64,000 bases of DNA, taken from contig MEHQ01001227.1 of assembly GCA_008828725.1 (NCBI GenBank), positions 1 to 64,000 on the forward strand. Reading direction: 5' to 3'. The translations under genes and the position numbers were made by a program. Source of the DNA: Saccharina japonica. Its lineage: Eukaryota; Sar; Phaeophyceae; Laminariales; Laminariaceae. This document shows positions 11,116 to 21,931 of this stretch, piece by piece. How positions within the stretch are numbered: the stretch's first letter is position 1; the number at the start of each line of letters is the position of its first letter. The notes beneath the pieces were generated by a model. It did no database searches and was not told where the DNA came from. It was given only the letters and a program-made list of their open reading frames with translations.

Positions 11116-11725
11116 TTATTATTTATGACACCTCAATTCTGGGCCCTGATTTGGGGAGCTCGTATCATATGGCTATACGCCGCGGGCGATGCTTTTCGCC
11201 AAAAAAATAAAATAAAAATAAATGAAAAATAAACACTTTGACGGGTGATCGAGGCAAAATACGAATCTTGCAGGTCGTTTTTCCCCTGGTTACTATCGTT
11301 GAAAAATCGTGCGATATACAATAGGATACGGCAAACGATTTCTCTGGTCCACATCTAGCTGCGGGCCATTTATTTATATATATTTTCAGAGAAAAATGTG
11401 GCCACAAAATGAAACAACCTGGGAAGGTAAATCCGCTGGAGTTATTGATTATGGGCCACCGTAATAGCTACGAGTACCATATTGAGATGCACGTATTGGG
11501 GACACATAGCAGTAACAGCAGACGGCAGACTCAAAGAACGTGGTTGTGACCCATCCAGCAATACGATAGTGGCGATAAGTCACGCACAGCTGTACAGTAT
11601 ATATCCAGGAAATGTGCAGGCTCACGGACGTGGTATACATATTGTGGCGATCAATCACGGTACAGGTTTTGGGGTCAGTTTTAACATGTAAACAAGCACG
11701 TTTTAAAACAAAGGCAATACATCAC
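11116..11725. other. Non-genic stretch
   Basis: AT-rich, no recognisable gene or repeat. Confidence 0.45.
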
Positions 11726-12136
11726 GGCTCAGCAGTACGTTAGATGGGTGGAACGATCAGTGTGGGATCAGTTTTAACATGTGGAAAACACGTACACAGT
11801 GGTCTAAGACGATAGTGGCTAAAATTCACGGCACAGCAGCAGTACCATAAAACATGGCGGAGAGAGATCAACATGTACCGGTACAGTTACTGCCTACGGG
11901 GTAAATCCAGTAAATCACGGCTCAGCAGTACATTAGATGGGTGGAACGATCAGTTTTGTACAGGTGAACACTACGAACACACACCATAATGTAAAGAAAA
12001 TAAAATTTCACAGCACAGCAGCAGGGTGGCTCAGCAGTACATTAGATGGGTGGAACGATCAGTTTGGTACATGTGAACCATACGAACACACACTGTAATG
12101 TATAAAAATAAAATTTCACAGCACAGCAGCAGGCTC
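11726..12136. repeat. ~109 bp degenerate tandem repeat
   Basis: GGCTCAGCAGTAC followed by TTAGATGGGTGGAACGATCAG occurs at 11,726, 11,919 and 12,028. The last two copies are in tandem, 109 bp apart, and each ends with AAAATTTCACAGCACAGCAG. Confidence 0.85.
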
Positions 12137-12544
12137 AACATGCACCAGTATCGTTACTGCTTACGAGGTGCCCGGGTACCGGGTACCTGGTATTTACAGC
12201 AGTGTATACTCGTACGTCATTCGTGTACTCGATGACGATTGATCGTTCAAGTGATACAACTCAGATTATCATTATCAAAAAGAAAAAAAATGAAATGACA
12301 AAGGATAGGCGTATCAATTACTGTCGCTCACAAAATGGACAGGAAACAACTAACTAAAAATAAATAAAATGAAAACGTGCGTGGCTTCAATTTGTGTGGT
12401 GCGCCAGCCGGAATGCGTCTATATATCTGGATCTGAACCGAACAAAGCCCTATCGAGTTTTAGACGTGAAAAAAATAGGCCCTTATTTTCCACCTACCGA
12501 CCACGGCAGACCACCGTGAAAAACGGATTTTCCCAAATTATGCA
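12137..12544. other. Non-genic stretch
   Basis: Contains a small GGTACCGGGTACC palindrome near 12,175 and nothing else recognised. Confidence 0.4.
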
Positions 12545-12742
12545 TTTGTTATAGCTCAAGAATTCTTGGAATATTATTTGTCTACAGCAGGCCAGGCACG
12601 CTTACCGTCGTGCTTAAAAGGCCTGCCAGGGCCGTGGGAAACCCCGCCAACAATACCACGTTAATAAATACCATTACAGTAGGAAACCCCCCGAAGATTA
12701 ATGAGACAGGCTAACCCGAAAACTTATGCCCCGCTCGTTCCC
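12545..12742. repeat. 198 bp direct repeat, left copy
   Basis: Matches 19,029-19,226 with about six substitutions. Starts TTTGTTATAGCTCAAGAATT and ends ATGCCCCGCTCGTTCCC. Contains a short inverted repeat CAGGCC...GGCCTG. Confidence 0.9.
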
Positions 12743-12929
12743 CGGCGGGGCTAAGTAACATCTCACACCATAAGGCCAGCCTGTCCGTACACATCTCCGG
12801 TCCCCTCTAAACACGAAACCCGGGAATCGCGTCTACCCCGTTTTCGCTAGCGCGGCGGAGACCGAGCCTGCCCCTTCTCCAGCCTCCCGCACGCGCGTCA
12901 TGAACGTGCGTGATTTCCACCTGCCCGCG

Positions 12930-13947
12930 CGTTCAATTTGGAGCTCTGGCGCGCCTTGCGCAGCCAGCTGCGATTGTCCCTCCGATTCTCCCCGAGTGCA
13001 ACGCGTACTGCGCCGGGTCTCGACCGCTGCTCACGATCATGAAGCGCAACGTTCTCCAGCCGGAGGGGGGACAACCTGACCGTCAGGGGTGATCCCCCCG
13101 GGAGCGAGGGGTGCACAGCGAGAAGCTCCAGCAAAACTTCGAAAGCGCCCATCGCCCCTGCCCCCGCCTCCCCGGCGCTCGCGAGGCGTGTCCGCGTGAT
13201 CAGGCATCCCACCCTCTTTTTGGTCCGCCTTCGACGCCACGAACCGCACCTGTACCGCGTCCGCGGATGCTCTGTTCCCAAAGGCAACCCGGAGCTCCCC
13301 TCGAAATAACGTAAGGCAGCTGCGTGTCAAGCATAATTCGGGGTGAGCTTTCCCGTCCGCGTACACACACAAATCAGACGCGCGGCGCAACAGAAAATAC
13401 GACGCCGCCAGCCCCGACCACGAGACGCATCCCCCGTGTACCATACTGGAACCTACATGCTTCCCTTGCGATAAAAGGGCCCCGGTCGACGGCAGCCTGA
13501 CCTGTGCTGTCTTCTGTGACATTCCGTGAGCTCGATCGATCCCCTTTCCCACGGCAACAATCATGCAAAGTGAGGTTGAAAGTTCCTAGCCTGCGTACAA
13601 TTTGTGGGGCAAATGATTGCGGCAAGAGACCCCCTTACGGTCGACTTCTGATTGGTGTGCGCGTAACAGCGACTTGTAACGTTTGGATTGATGGGGATGT
13701 ACTGCAACAACGCCTCCTTTCCCTGCGCTGCCCTCTCTGCCACCCACGTGGTCCACTTCGTCAAATAGAGCTTTTGGGAACTCTTCCCCACTGAGGCGAG
13801 CGCGAGCGTCTCCACCAGACGCGCCGCCGCGCCCGTGTCGCGCGGCGCGTTGGGCCCTGTTTCTACATGGGCCGGTACCGCGCGAGTGGGAGGGAAAGGG
13901 GATAACGCGGTGGCGGGGGCAGTGTGTACTGGGTAAAGCCCAAGCAA
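12930..13947 (-). pseudogene. Tyrosine recombinase of a YR retroelement, frameshifted
   Basis: Three frames are needed. The first (13,561-13,947) gives an N-terminal SAM-like segment (KSSQKLYLTKWTTWV). The second (13,037-13,564) gives FLLRRASDL, placed where box I Arg lies, followed by VQVRFVASKADQ, which matches the conserved strand of YR-retroelement recombinases. The third, around 12,960-13,052, gives SSGRDPAQYALHSGRIGG, the box II HxxR motif (HSGR at 12,987-12,998). No frame carries an intact C-terminal end with the second His and the nucleophilic Tyr, since a stop follows soon after. It would insert circular cDNA by site-specific recombination, but this copy cannot make a full enzyme. 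Confidence 0.8.
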
Positions 13948-13998
13948 GCTAGTCAGGCATGATCTCCGTCATTGGCCATGACACGCCACAGGCTGTCG

Positions 13999-14726
13999 TC
14001 ATGTCGGGTCTGCAGGTTCATGGTTTTGGAGCACAATGTCAAATATCTTATTTCCCCGGGGACCAGTAGGCTGTTCCACCCAGGCATGGCTGTCAGTCAG
14101 GTCCCGGATCCTTTCTGCTATTTCGGTGCGGGGCCAACGCGGTATGCCGTCTGCCAGGGCGTTCTGGACCCCCGGCATGTGCTTTGCATCGTTGCTCCAA
14201 CCCCCCTTGATTTCAAGACGGCTGAGCATTCTCATGAGTGGGCATGCTCGCTTGTCCCTGGCCCCGCCGCGGCGATTGACCCACGTTGCGGCAGCCACAT
14301 TGTCGCCGCGCGTTCCGATGGGATCTCCTACCGTCTCTGGGGTGTCACCTCTCAATTCCAGCATTACCCAGGCGATCACTACCATCCCTAAAAGCTCTAG
14401 CAGATTGATTGTGATGGAGCACGTTCGCGTCGCTCGGCCTTCTGTTTTAGCTCCTGCGTCGGCTCGGGCGGTAGGTCGTATCTCCAGTACATCCGGTGTT
14501 CGAGACAGTACCCCCTACCGCTTCGAAACTGGCGTCGGATCGATAGTGTCGTTTGGCCGGGCGTCTTAGCGCCGTAACAGGGGGCCAAAACTGCTTCTCC
14601 TGATTGGAGAAGTTTCTGACTGATGGCCCACTTCCAGAAACTGAGGTCGGCGTGGAACTCACTTCCGAGGGGCACTACGTTCTGGTTTCTGGGGTGCCGC
14701 TCGTCGTGAAGACCTGTGAGTCTCAA
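13999..14726 (-). pseudogene. RNase H region of the YR retroelement, two frames
   Basis: The upstream piece (14,397-14,726) starts RLTGLHDERHP and includes EFHADLSFWKWAIS, the segment that follows RT and carries an early RNase H acidic residue in DIRS-type proteins. The downstream piece (13,999-14,385) contains NVAAATWVNRRGGARDKRAC, then HMPGVQNALADGIPRW. The latter corresponds to the last RNase H motif, with H and a following D before the SR-type tail. A frame change separates the two pieces. The role is removal of RNA from the RNA:DNA hybrid during reverse transcription. Confidence 0.75.
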
Positions 14727-14946
14727 CAGCCTCTACACGAAATATCTGCCGGCGCGCACTAGATATGTGAGATTCCACAGCTTACATGCCATACTGAGAA
14801 CGTCCCTTGCTCTGGCGCTGCGCCTTCTCGAGGGCCACTGGTCGTGGCAGAGGTTAACGATGGCTACGATCTTTTCACGTGTCAGCGAGATTCTCATAGT
14901 GTGCGAATTGATGGTGAAACCTAGGGCGTCGATTGTGGTATTTCAG

Positions 14947-15738
14947 TCAGTGCTCTTTTTTCGGCGCTAAGATGGGCGTGACGCCGGTCTTGCCCGGCCC
15001 GAATAATCGCACGTGGTCCGAGGCTAGCGAGGCCGACGCGGTTAAAGCCGTCGTGTCGTGGTCTGAACGTTGAACCCTCATCAATAGATAGTCATCCACA
15101 TACACCGTGGCGAAGAAGGGATCGAACACCCCCCCCCCGGTGCGCCGTGACTCTTGCGTCGTCCGGGACGGGCGTGGGTTTTATTTTCTCCCAGCGGTCC
15201 ACGATATTAACGTGTGCCATCATGTCTACTCCCTTGTTCAGTAATTGAGCCGTCTGGATCGTGGATTTACAGTGGGCGTGCTCGGCCGCGGCCGACTTCA
15301 CGCTCCAGAACCCCGGGTACCCGGACCAACCGAACGTGAGGCGAAGATCGATTACTATCAGGTCCCCTACTAGGTAGCAGAAATTGTGGGCTTTGTCTGG
15401 GTCTACCCTGACGTTTTGGAACGCGTCTGAGACGTCGGCCGTGCTCATCATAATGCGCTTGTTCGGGTATTTCTTTCTCGGACTGACTAGTTCCGTGAGG
15501 AATTTGGGGAGGGCTTCGGCGCATAGGCATTGTGGTACGGCGTCTGGATCTGTGTCTGCATTGAGTCCTCCTTTTTTTCCTTTGCTCTGCGCCTCGAACG
15601 AAAATCATCAATGATCCGGACCTTGTGGGTGACGACCACTCCCGGAGGCGACACCCGAAGCCCCGGGATTTCATGCGCGGCTTCCTTGCGTATCACTATG
15701 CATTTCTGACGCCGTACATATTCGCTGAGTTTTCCCAA
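14947..15738 (-). pseudogene. Reverse transcriptase of the YR retroelement, three frames
   Basis: 15,487-15,738 carries IPGLRVSPPGVVVTHKVRII, the usual start of the fingers in DIRS-type RTs. 15,092-15,451 carries TADVSDAFQNV (catalytic Asp of motif A) and LRLTFGWSGYPGFWSVK (motif B equivalent). 14,947-15,129 carries FATVYVDDYLL, the YVDD catalytic motif C. The motifs are in the right order, but frames 0, 1 and 0 must be used, and a C run near 15,130-15,137 marks one shift. The sequence style is familiar from oomycete and algal YR elements, which is a recollection and not a search result. Confidence 0.85.
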
Positions 15739-16160
15739 ATTGCTGGTAAATGCTCGACGGCGCTTCGGTGATTGCCGTACCTCAGTGCGCGTTCCAAATC
15801 GGCTCTGGCGGGGGCTACCTTCACCGGCACTCCCCTCGTGACTATCGTGATCAGGTCGTTAATGGCCCCGAAGCCTTTGAGGTCGCCGAAATATCGTCGT
15901 ATGTTTGTTGCATCTATTGGGGGGGCTACCAAAGCTCCTCCCAGGGCTCTGGCTACGTCGCCTACGACGCCGCGGTACTGTCCCCTCAGGGTTGTGCAAA
16001 TGTCTGCTAACTTGTATAGTACTGCTTGTCGACCTCGGGGGTCCGAGTCGACCGTATTGAGCCTTTTTGTTTGTGCGTGCCACTCTTCGACCAGGGGTTC
16101 GGTCCGTGACCGACTGAGCGACTCCCCGTCAGGAAGCCGCGAGCGTGCTGACCCGCTACC
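15696..16160 (-). pseudogene. N-terminal linker or Gag-like segment of the YR element
   Basis: An open frame upstream of RT reads through EPLVEEWHAQTKRLNT, RQAVLYKLADICTTLRGQY and NIRRYFGDLKGFGAINDL. It has no zinc knuckle and no obvious nucleic-acid-binding motif. Its position just before RT suggests the region between Gag and RT. It is in a different frame from the first RT piece, with about 40 bp of overlap. The function is not assigned. Confidence 0.55.
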
Positions 16161-16479
16161 CGTCCGCGAATCGACCGGGCCGAACGTGTACTGGGCTACC
16201 CGTGAACAGCGTGGTTCCGTCTGGACCTGTTCCGCAGGCCCCCGACTCGGTCCTGCAGACTGTATGTGATCAAGCGCGTACTGTTGGAGTGATGAACCCC
16301 CGGTGTTTTTTCGAGGGGTTGCGGAATCTGATGTGGTTCTGACAAGTGAGTCTACGGCTACCTAACTACCCGTGGTGCGCGGCCGGGGTGCCCGGCCCCG
16401 CTGGTTCTGGCTCTCGTTCGCGCGCGTGTGGAGTGAGGTCTAGTTATGTGACTGACTGATTCTGAATGAGCTTGCTGTG
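16161..16479. other. Non-coding leader of the YR element
   Basis: No recognised protein, positioned 5' of the RT module. Confidence 0.4.
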
Positions 16480-17075
16480 CTGCGTGCACTGAAAGGGTGG
16501 ACTGGCCCCACTGAAACTGCATCGGAAACTGAGTGAGCCTCCTGCTTGGCCGGTACTGACGGCACCAGCGGGAGGGGGTAACTGGCCCACTAACTCAAAC
16601 AGCGGCAAGGCGGTGAACCTTCTTTCCAATCTGAAGTGGGGTAACTGGCCCTCTGTTCACCCCTTGCCTCCGGAAAAAAAACGAATGAACCTTCGGCAAA
16701 AACTCTCGGCACTGACCGACTGCCCATGAAGTGGGGGAACTGGCCCGCTGTTCAAACGCACGCCCCTTTTATCGGTGCGTGTACTGAAAGGGTGGACTGG
16801 CCCCACTGAAAACTGCATCGGAAACTGAGTGAGCCTCCTGCTTGGCCGGTACTGACGGCACAAGCTGGAGGGGGTAACTGGCCCACTAACTCAAACAGCG
16901 GCAAGGCGGTGAACCTTCTTTCCAATCTGAAGTGCGGTAACTGGCCCTCTGTTCAGCCCTTGCCTCCGGAAAACGAATGAACCTTCGGCAAAAACTCTCG
17001 GCACTGACGGACTGCCCGTGAAGTGGGGGAACTGTCCCGCTGTTCAAACGCGACGCCCCTTTTATCGTGTACGAA
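16480..17075. repeat. 295 bp tandem repeat, two copies, with CTGGCCC sub-repeats
   Basis: CACTGAAAGGGTGGACTGGC-type starts at 16,486 and 16,781. Each unit contains about four copies of a GTAACTGGCCC(A/T)CT-type motif about 75 bp apart, and more degenerate relatives continue to 17,680. The repeats lie just upstream (5') of the YR coding region, so they could be its promoter/leader monomers. That is inference. Confidence 0.85.
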
Positions 17076-18010
17076 CGCGTGTGTGTACGCAAGCGGGGTA
17101 ACTGGCCCCATAAACTAAAATGCAATGAGACCAATAAGTGAATAAGTAAAACGAATGAAGGATAACAGTATATACTTCGGAGTACAGGCAGGAAATAATA
17201 AGCAAACAGGCAGGGTAACAACCCCGGCTCATGTACTGTGACGGCGGTTCGTGCGAACGTGCCTTTTGTGTATGCCTCCCTTCGCGGGTCTGGTGAGGGG
17301 TGTCTGTGGTGCGAACGTGGTTGGTCATGTTCTTGTGACGAGTACGCACGATTCTGCCCTGTGTTAATCTGCTTAGACACCTGTGAAAAAAAACTAAAAA
17401 AAGAAAAACTAAAAAAAAATGACACTCACCGCGAAACAGGGCCGGCGAAACCGATCCGGGTGTGGGTGCACTGTGAAGTCCCACGGACCTCCTAGCGTCG
17501 GCGAATGGATGAGCCTCCCGTGAGGTCGGTATCATGCTGACGTCGAATTAGTCGTCGGCAGTCACTTTCGGCCCTAACCGATTCCCAACGGAGTTGGACA
17601 TCTGGCCCTCTGTTCAGACCAGTCCTAATATATAGTGCACCTAACGATTCTAGCAGCAAGTGAAGTATCTGGCCCCCATACTCGCGATGTGGCCGACAGT
17701 ACGATCGTTCTTGGGTGTCGGGCACGTAGGCAAGCTGGTCCGGGCTTGCTTGAGCAACGGTGCGGTCTACGTACGTACACGCTAAAATTTCAGTGTGCGA
17801 CGTATGACACCCGACTGTACCCGTTTACACTGCGGGTGTAAAATCTCAACCTGCCTGGTATGTCTTGCGAATTGCCCCTTTGTCGCGAAATCTCGTGTGC
17901 GGCTGTGCGTATCACGTATACCAGGTACTGTGCCTTGTGTAAATCGTACATATCTACGTATGGTATGATACAAGCCTACGAGTACATACTTCGTCTTTGA
18001 ACCACACCCA
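17076..18010. other. Non-genic stretch
   Basis: Contains only degenerate CTGGCCC motifs; no domain recognised. Confidence 0.45.
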
Positions 18011-18571
18011 CAACATCACACACCCGAATTGTGTCCAGCATGTCGGCATTCGAGAATGGATCCCTGGTATGATATCATACGAGTACCAGGTACGAGCTCG
18101 TACCAGGTGTACACCACGTTCGTACGTGCCTACTACTGTTGTAGTAGAATTTTTGAAATTTTGAATTCCTGACATGCGTATCGTACGTACTCGTAAAACA
18201 TGTACACGGCCCGATTGTAGTCTACAGCGGTACGTATACCCTCCCTGCTTTGTGACATGTATCCCGACTCGTCTCACCGAGAACTGTGACAACATCATAC
18301 ACCTGAATTGTGTCCAGCATGTCGGCATTCGAAAATGGATCTCTGGTATGATATCATACGAGTACCAGGTACGAGCTCGTACCAGGTGTACACTACGTTC
18401 GTACGTGCCTACTACTGTTGTAGTAGAATTTTTGAATTTTTGAATTCCTGACATGCGTATCATACGTACTCGTAAAATATGTACACGGCCCGATTGTAGT
18501 CTACAGCAGTATTAATAGTACGTATACCCTCTCTGCTTTGTGACATGTATCCCGACTCGTCTCACCGAGAA
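18011..18571. repeat. ~280 bp tandem repeat, two copies, palindrome-bearing
   Basis: CAACATCA(C/T)ACAC starts at 18,011 and 18,290. Each copy contains the perfect palindrome GGTACGAGCTCGTACC, a nearby ATGATATCAT palindrome and a CTACTACTGTTGTAGTAG hairpin. Confidence 0.95.
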
Positions 18572-19028
18572 CTGTGGACCGGCCTACAGCACCTGCCAGG
18601 TTCGGAGAAGCCGTGGTAGAGAAGATGGAACTCGCGACGGGTGCTAGAGTAGCAGTAGGTTCTGCCGCAACCGCCGTCCCCGTGGTGTCTAAAGACGTGA
18701 CGTGCAGTACGCGCCACAAGATCGATCCTTCGCCCTCCAGGTATTACGAGAGAAAGTCGATCAATACAAACTTGTCTCGCTGTCTTCTACACGCAGAAGT
18801 CAAGATAAACCTAAACCAGAGGGACCAGCTGTACGAGTGAAGGCAGATCAGCTCTCTCCTTCGTGTCCTTTGTAATCTCGTACGAGCTCGCTGCCCTCAC
18901 TGTCTTGTGCCGACTGAGACTGGACGCTTCCTGAGTCGAGCTCTCGCGTCGGCCTATTACGCAAATACTATTCCGTTACTCGAATTCAAACCGCCTCACA
19001 AACGCCAGTTTCCTGCGGAAACCTACAG
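18572..19028. other. Non-genic stretch
   Basis: Nothing recognised before the right 198 bp repeat. Confidence 0.4.
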
Positions 19029-19226
19029 TTTGTTATAGCTCAAGAATTCTTGGAATATTATTTGTCTACAGCAGGCCAGACACGCTCACCGTCGTGCTAA
19101 AAAGGCCTGCCAGGGCCGTGGGAAACCCCGCCTACAACACCACGTTAATAAATACCATTACAGTAGGAAACCCCCCGAAGATTAAGGAGACAGGCTAACC
19201 CGAAAACTTATGCCCCGCTCGTTCCC
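19029..19226. repeat. 198 bp direct repeat, right copy
   Basis: Pairs with 12,545-12,742 and brackets the YR retroelement coding region. About 3 percent divergence by eye. Confidence 0.9.
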
Positions 19227-19269
19227 GGGGCTGGGCATCTTCGGGTGTTGGTTTTTAGGTACCGGTATC

Positions 19270-19303
19270 CTGCTGCTGCTGCTGCTGCTGCTGCTGTGCT
19301 GCT
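19270..19303. repeat. (CTG)n microsatellite
   Basis: Nine CTG units, then TGCTGCTG. Confidence 0.9.
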
Positions 19304-19811
19304 GCTTGTGTTCCTACGCACGCTCTGGCATGAACGAGTACATACGACCATGGAAACCCCGCAAACCGTAAATTTCCTGTTTTTTTCTGTTCGATTCGTC
19401 GAGCAAGATCTGGCTTTTCGGCCAAAGATCCGGCTTTTCGGCCGAAATAGGCCTATACCGAGTTTTAGACGTAGCGGCGATTTGCGCCCAAAAATTGAAA
19501 ATATCGAATGGCCAAGCTCTTCCATTTGGGACTACATAACACCTATCCTCGAGGGTTAAATAGGTCTATTGCACAGATAACAGCAGCAAACGACAGCAGC
19601 AAGCGACAGCGGCAAACGACAGCAGCAAACGACAGCAGCAAGTACGCAACGCAACAGTGGCAGCACACAAGCACGTGACAGGGACAAGCAGCGATGGCAG
19701 CTACCAAGCACGTAACCGCAGTTGGCGTGTGGAACACGAGCCTGAGAGTCTCATAAGCGAGCGCACCGCGGACCCACACATGCTCGATTCTTGTGTCATC
19801 GTCAGGCTTAC

Positions 19812-21005
19812 CAAGGGCGGGTGAAAAAAAGTACCCGAGACCCCCACTTACATTTTTGCATTTGGGGCCGATTGGGGGTATTTGTCAGTTCCTATACTAA
19901 ATCCTATATAACCAATGATTTTTCCAGTTCCTATACTAAATCCTATATAACCAATGATTTTTCCAGTTCCTATACTAAATCCTATATAACCAATGACTTT
20001 TCCAGTTCCTATACTAAATCCTATATAACCAATGACTCAACCCTTGACTCAACCACAAGTTACTTGGTTTTAGAATAGGCACTTGTCAGCCACTGCGGGT
20101 ATTTGTCAGTTCCTATACTAAATCCTATATAACCAATGAATTTTCCAGTTCCTATACTAAATCCTATATAACCAATGACTTTTCCAGTTCCTATACTAAA
20201 TCCTATATAACCAATGACTCAACCCTTGACTCAACCACAAGTTACTTGGTTTTAGAATGGGCACTTGTCAGCCACTGCGTCTAAAAGTAGCAGAGGTCGG
20301 ACACTGACAAAGAAGCGGACGTGATGGAAGGAAACGAATTAAGTTGGGGCAAGCCGAGGCGGGGGAGGGGGGCAGTTGCGACAAACCACAAAAACCCATG
20401 TTCCGTCTCTGACCGCAGTGCCCATTGCAACGGCCGCACGAGTGTGGTTGGGGGAGGGTAGCCGGATGATCTGCGTAGTAGTCATTCCTATGGGTTCTGC
20501 TCTCACTTCAATAGTAGACGGTGGGATTCCGGAAGGCCGAGAACGCTAAGAACAGTTGGATCAGAAATGACGTGGCGTCGTTCTTTTGTCAAGCACGCGA
20601 GATCCTTTAAAGGAACTACAGTAGTTCGCTCAAGTTGGCACGCGCAAATTTGCGCCGAGTTCATTATGCACCTCGCGGGCTGCAACGGACAAAGTTTTCC
20701 AATGTCTTGACTCATCCAACTCATCCGATTGTTCAGCACTTCGTTTGTTCGCCCTCCCTCCGACTATTATTATTGTAGATAAATTAAACCAAACACCACT
20801 TTCAACGCTGCTCACCATCAAAATTATTCATGAAACACACAAACAACACACGTAGGGCTCGTGCGCATTGTTTTGACAACGTCTTGCTGAGCAGCTGACG
20901 CCAAAAGGCTGACAAATAGGATGTTTAGTTTGAGCGAAAAATATATGTAAAAAGGGTGTGTTGGGGGGGGTGGGGGTCTCGGGTCCTTTTTTTCACCCGC
21001 CCTTG
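19812..21005. mobile_element. Non-autonomous DNA transposon, hAT-like TIRs, 1,194 bp
   Basis: Terminal inverted repeats of about 34 bp: the left end begins CAAGGGCGGGTGAAAAAAAG and continues into TACCCGAGACCCCCA, and the right end is its reverse complement with one or two differences. GGCTTAC flanks both sides (19,805-19,811 and 21,006-21,012), a 7 bp target duplication. TIRs starting CA(A/G)GGG suggest hAT, whose usual duplication is 8 bp, so the superfamily call is tentative. No transposase is encoded. Confidence 0.8.
19887..20222. repeat. 39 bp minisatellite in two arrays inside the hAT-like element
   Basis: The unit AGTTCCTATACTAAATCCTA continues with TATAACCAATGAYTTTTCC. Four copies run from 19,887 and three from 20,108. 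Each array is followed by the same ~60 bp segment containing CAACCACAAGTTACTTGG. Because 39 is a multiple of 3, the first array translates as four SSYTKSYITNDF-type peptides in an open frame from 19,791, but I do not regard that as a gene. Confidence 0.95.
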
Positions 21006-21917
21006 GGCTTACGCGTATTTTTCTTTCGTTTTTATTTTTAGCGGCTGAGTGGCAAAGATGAGGGGGGTCTACACGGGTGCGCTGCCAGCCTTTAGACTCC
21101 CACCTGTGCCAAATATTTAACACACGTCGAGCCAAGCACGCAAACTCAAAGGGGTACCGGTGTGAGAGTAAATGAGATGGAGACGAGCCAGGGAGTGTGA
21201 TGCTCTCCTGGGTGTGCCGTGCATCATAGACCCTGACAGGTACTCAGGCATTCCCCGCGCAAATTATAATATACCAGGTAGATAATACAGACCCACCAAA
21301 TAACGAGTGCCCGTTGGGCATCATGGGTGTGACGTACGAACGGTACTGATGTACCCGGTATTGGTGAGACAGCCTACCTCGCAGAAGTACTGAGTTTGCA
21401 CGTGGTTGCACGTGGTCGGCTGTGGGTCAGAGTTAGGATGAGTGCTACAAGTACGAGCGCGGGCAATCCACCCAAAAACAAATAAGTACTCGTACGAAGG
21501 CGGCCAAGAGCTATCATAACCCCTCAAACTTGCCCGCACTCGTATATAAATTATGTGTGCCCATCAAAATAAAAGAGTACCCACCCGTTGAGAGGCCTGG
21601 GCGATCAACGTACGGACCGTACTGCTGTATCACTGCGACACCTCACCCCGCAGTAGATGATCACGGGGCTGGCGTGGCACCGAGTTAGCACGTGGTTGCG
21701 TGTGGCCACGGTGGGTTGGAGTTTCTAGCCGGACGAGTGATATGAGTGTGGGCATCCCTCATAGAGACCATAAAACACCAGAGGCCACCCACACTTACCC
21801 CGAAAAGAAAACTGAGATGGAAAAAATGAACAAAACGAATCAGTCGGAGCAAAAGCTATCGCCGCTCGTTCCGGCCCGGGGAACTAAAGCCCGCGCGGAA
21901 GCGCGAAGCATGCACAC
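21006..21917. other. Non-genic interior of the large LTR element
   Basis: No gene recognised. CGTGGTTGCACGTGG-like and GTACTCGTACG-like short repeats are scattered here. Confidence 0.4.
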
Positions 21918-21930
21918 GGATTGTACACCA
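21918..21930 (-). other. Primer-binding-site-like sequence
   Basis: Minus strand reads TGGTGTACAATCC directly inside the right LTR. The complementary GGATTGTACACCA has the CCA end expected of a tRNA. The tRNA identity is not determined. Confidence 0.45.
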
Positions 21931-21931
21931 T

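Larger units (their letters stand above)
12545..19226 (-). mobile_element. Tyrosine-recombinase (DIRS/Ngaro-like) retroelement, decayed
   Basis: Minus-strand domain order is linker/RT (16.1-14.9 kb), RNase H (14.7-14.0 kb), then tyrosine recombinase (13.9-12.9 kb). This order is typical of YR retroelements, which use a recombinase instead of a DDE integrase. A ~198 bp direct repeat lies outside the coding region at 12,545-12,742 and 19,029-19,226. It may be a terminal or split direct repeat, but I could not show the inner-repeat arrangement expected of DIRS or Ngaro. No methyltransferase domain was seen between RNase H and recombinase, which favours a Ngaro/PAT-like layout. The coding frame shifts at least five times. 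Confidence 0.7.

Noticed and set aside
19791..20078. 95-codon frame with four SSYTKSYITNDF repeats as a repeat protein
   Set aside because: It is a 39 bp minisatellite inside a non-autonomous transposon; the second array is not in a matching frame and there is no start context or conservation evidence.
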